Part shown: positions 63,739 through 64,000 of the stretch, piece after piece | Numbering within the stretch: the stretch's first letter is position 1 | Layout of the letters: each line of letters starts with the position of its first letter | From: RGIG4079 sp045531405 | GTDB taxonomy: Bacteria; Bacteroidota; Bacteroidia; Bacteroidales; Muribaculaceae | Assembly (NCBI GenBank): GCA_045531405.1 | Contig: JAZSDX010000050.1 | Location: 56,281-120,280 of the forward strand | Direction: 5' to 3' | Length of the DNA: 64,000 nucleotides | The notes under the pieces: generated by a model | Told to the model about the DNA's origin: nothing | What the model saw: the letters and a program-made list of their open reading frames with translations, nothing else | Database searches by the model: none | Position numbers and translations under genes: made by a program

Positions 63739-64000
63739 TTAAATTCCAAAATAACAACTCACGAATGCATAGTAGCCGTTTTTAGCACCATCGGCCGAGG
63801 GGATATTCATGCGGAAGTTGGGAGCGATTTTCACATATTTGCACACTTTGAACTGTGCGCCCAACATTGCCGCCGATCCATCTTTTCCTATGTTCCAATC
63901 ATCTTTTGAGGTGAGATAATCATATCGTGCAAACACATCTACCACTTTGCTCAAGTGGACTGTCCCATAGACAGATAATCCATATTGGTCGGCATCGTCA
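63739..64000 (-). CDS. C-terminal end of an outer-membrane porin (5' part outside window)
   Basis: Open to the window edge (about 86 codons seen). Alternating beta strands VDVFARYDYLTS, AAMLGAQFKVCKYVKIAPNFRM and a final strand GYYAFVSCYFGI with an aromatic near the end fit an outer-membrane barrel. Placed before pstS, it is probably a phosphate-selective porin (OprO/P-like), but too little is seen to be certain. Confidence 0.6.
   Translation of the reverse strand, partial: DDADQYGLSVYGTVHLSKVVDVFARYDYLTSKDDWNIGKDGSAAMLGAQFKVCKYVKIAPNFRMNIPSADGAKNGYYAFVSCYFGI

Noticed and set aside
1..64000. CRISPR array, insertion sequences or rRNA genes
   Set aside because: No regularly spaced repeats, transposase-like frames or rRNA sequence seen anywhere in the window.

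Overview
The window is chromosomal DNA of an anaerobic gut-type Bacteroidales bacterium. The order is inferred from family content (PorU/PorV/PorW/PorX, DUF2851, DUF4919, NigD-like lipoprotein, Rex) and from the recurring Bacteroidota promoter form TTTG-N19/20-TAnnTTTG. Muribaculaceae is a plausible family but cannot be proven from the sequence alone. The DNA is AT-rich and genes are dense.

Layout. 1-10 kb: a cut-off PLP C-S lyase, a bifunctional (p)ppGpp enzyme, a PgpH-type c-di-AMP phosphodiesterase, then the type IX secretion (T9SS) lipoprotein PorW and response regulator PorX. 10-16 kb: tsaE, birA, small membrane or secreted proteins, DUF2851 and an AraC regulator. 16-21.5 kb (minus strand): cvpA-sufBCDS, the Fe-S assembly operon. 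21.6-31.7 kb: a first PorU-like C25 protease, rex, a FAH-fold protein that seems to have lost its metal ligands, a second PorU, porV and ispF. 31.8-37.5 kb: rimP-nusA-infB-folK-thioesterase, with a terminator-like hairpin directly after the promoter. 37.5-38.7 kb: a small accessory patch with a rod-shaped RNA resembling 6S RNA and two small exported proteins. 38.7-49 kb: recO, two identical tRNA-Glu genes flanking rpsT, pheT, the YebC regulator, an ABC ATPase, cysS and a double-SGNH protein. 49-53 kb: nitroreductase, ribE and a secreted GH31 glycosidase.

53-60 kb is an acquired island. It starts with two genes broken at one junction, one of them the C-terminal end of a plasmid mobilization protein. 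A compact six-gene minus-strand operon follows: an HTH regulator, a natural fusion of an m5C and an m6A DNA methyltransferase, an HNH nuclease, and three unrecognised proteins, one with three membrane helices. This is the best candidate here for an under-described system: a restriction-modification core with an added membrane-linked module. 60-64 kb is pstSCAB with the end of an upstream porin; no phoU follows pstB inside the window.

The genes form several working groups: nucleotide second messengers (ppGpp and c-di-AMP), T9SS control and substrate processing (PorW, PorX, PorU, PorV), Fe-S assembly, translation and transcription factors, phosphate uptake, and defence. Several start codons were moved downstream because a good -7 box lies inside the longest reading frame.
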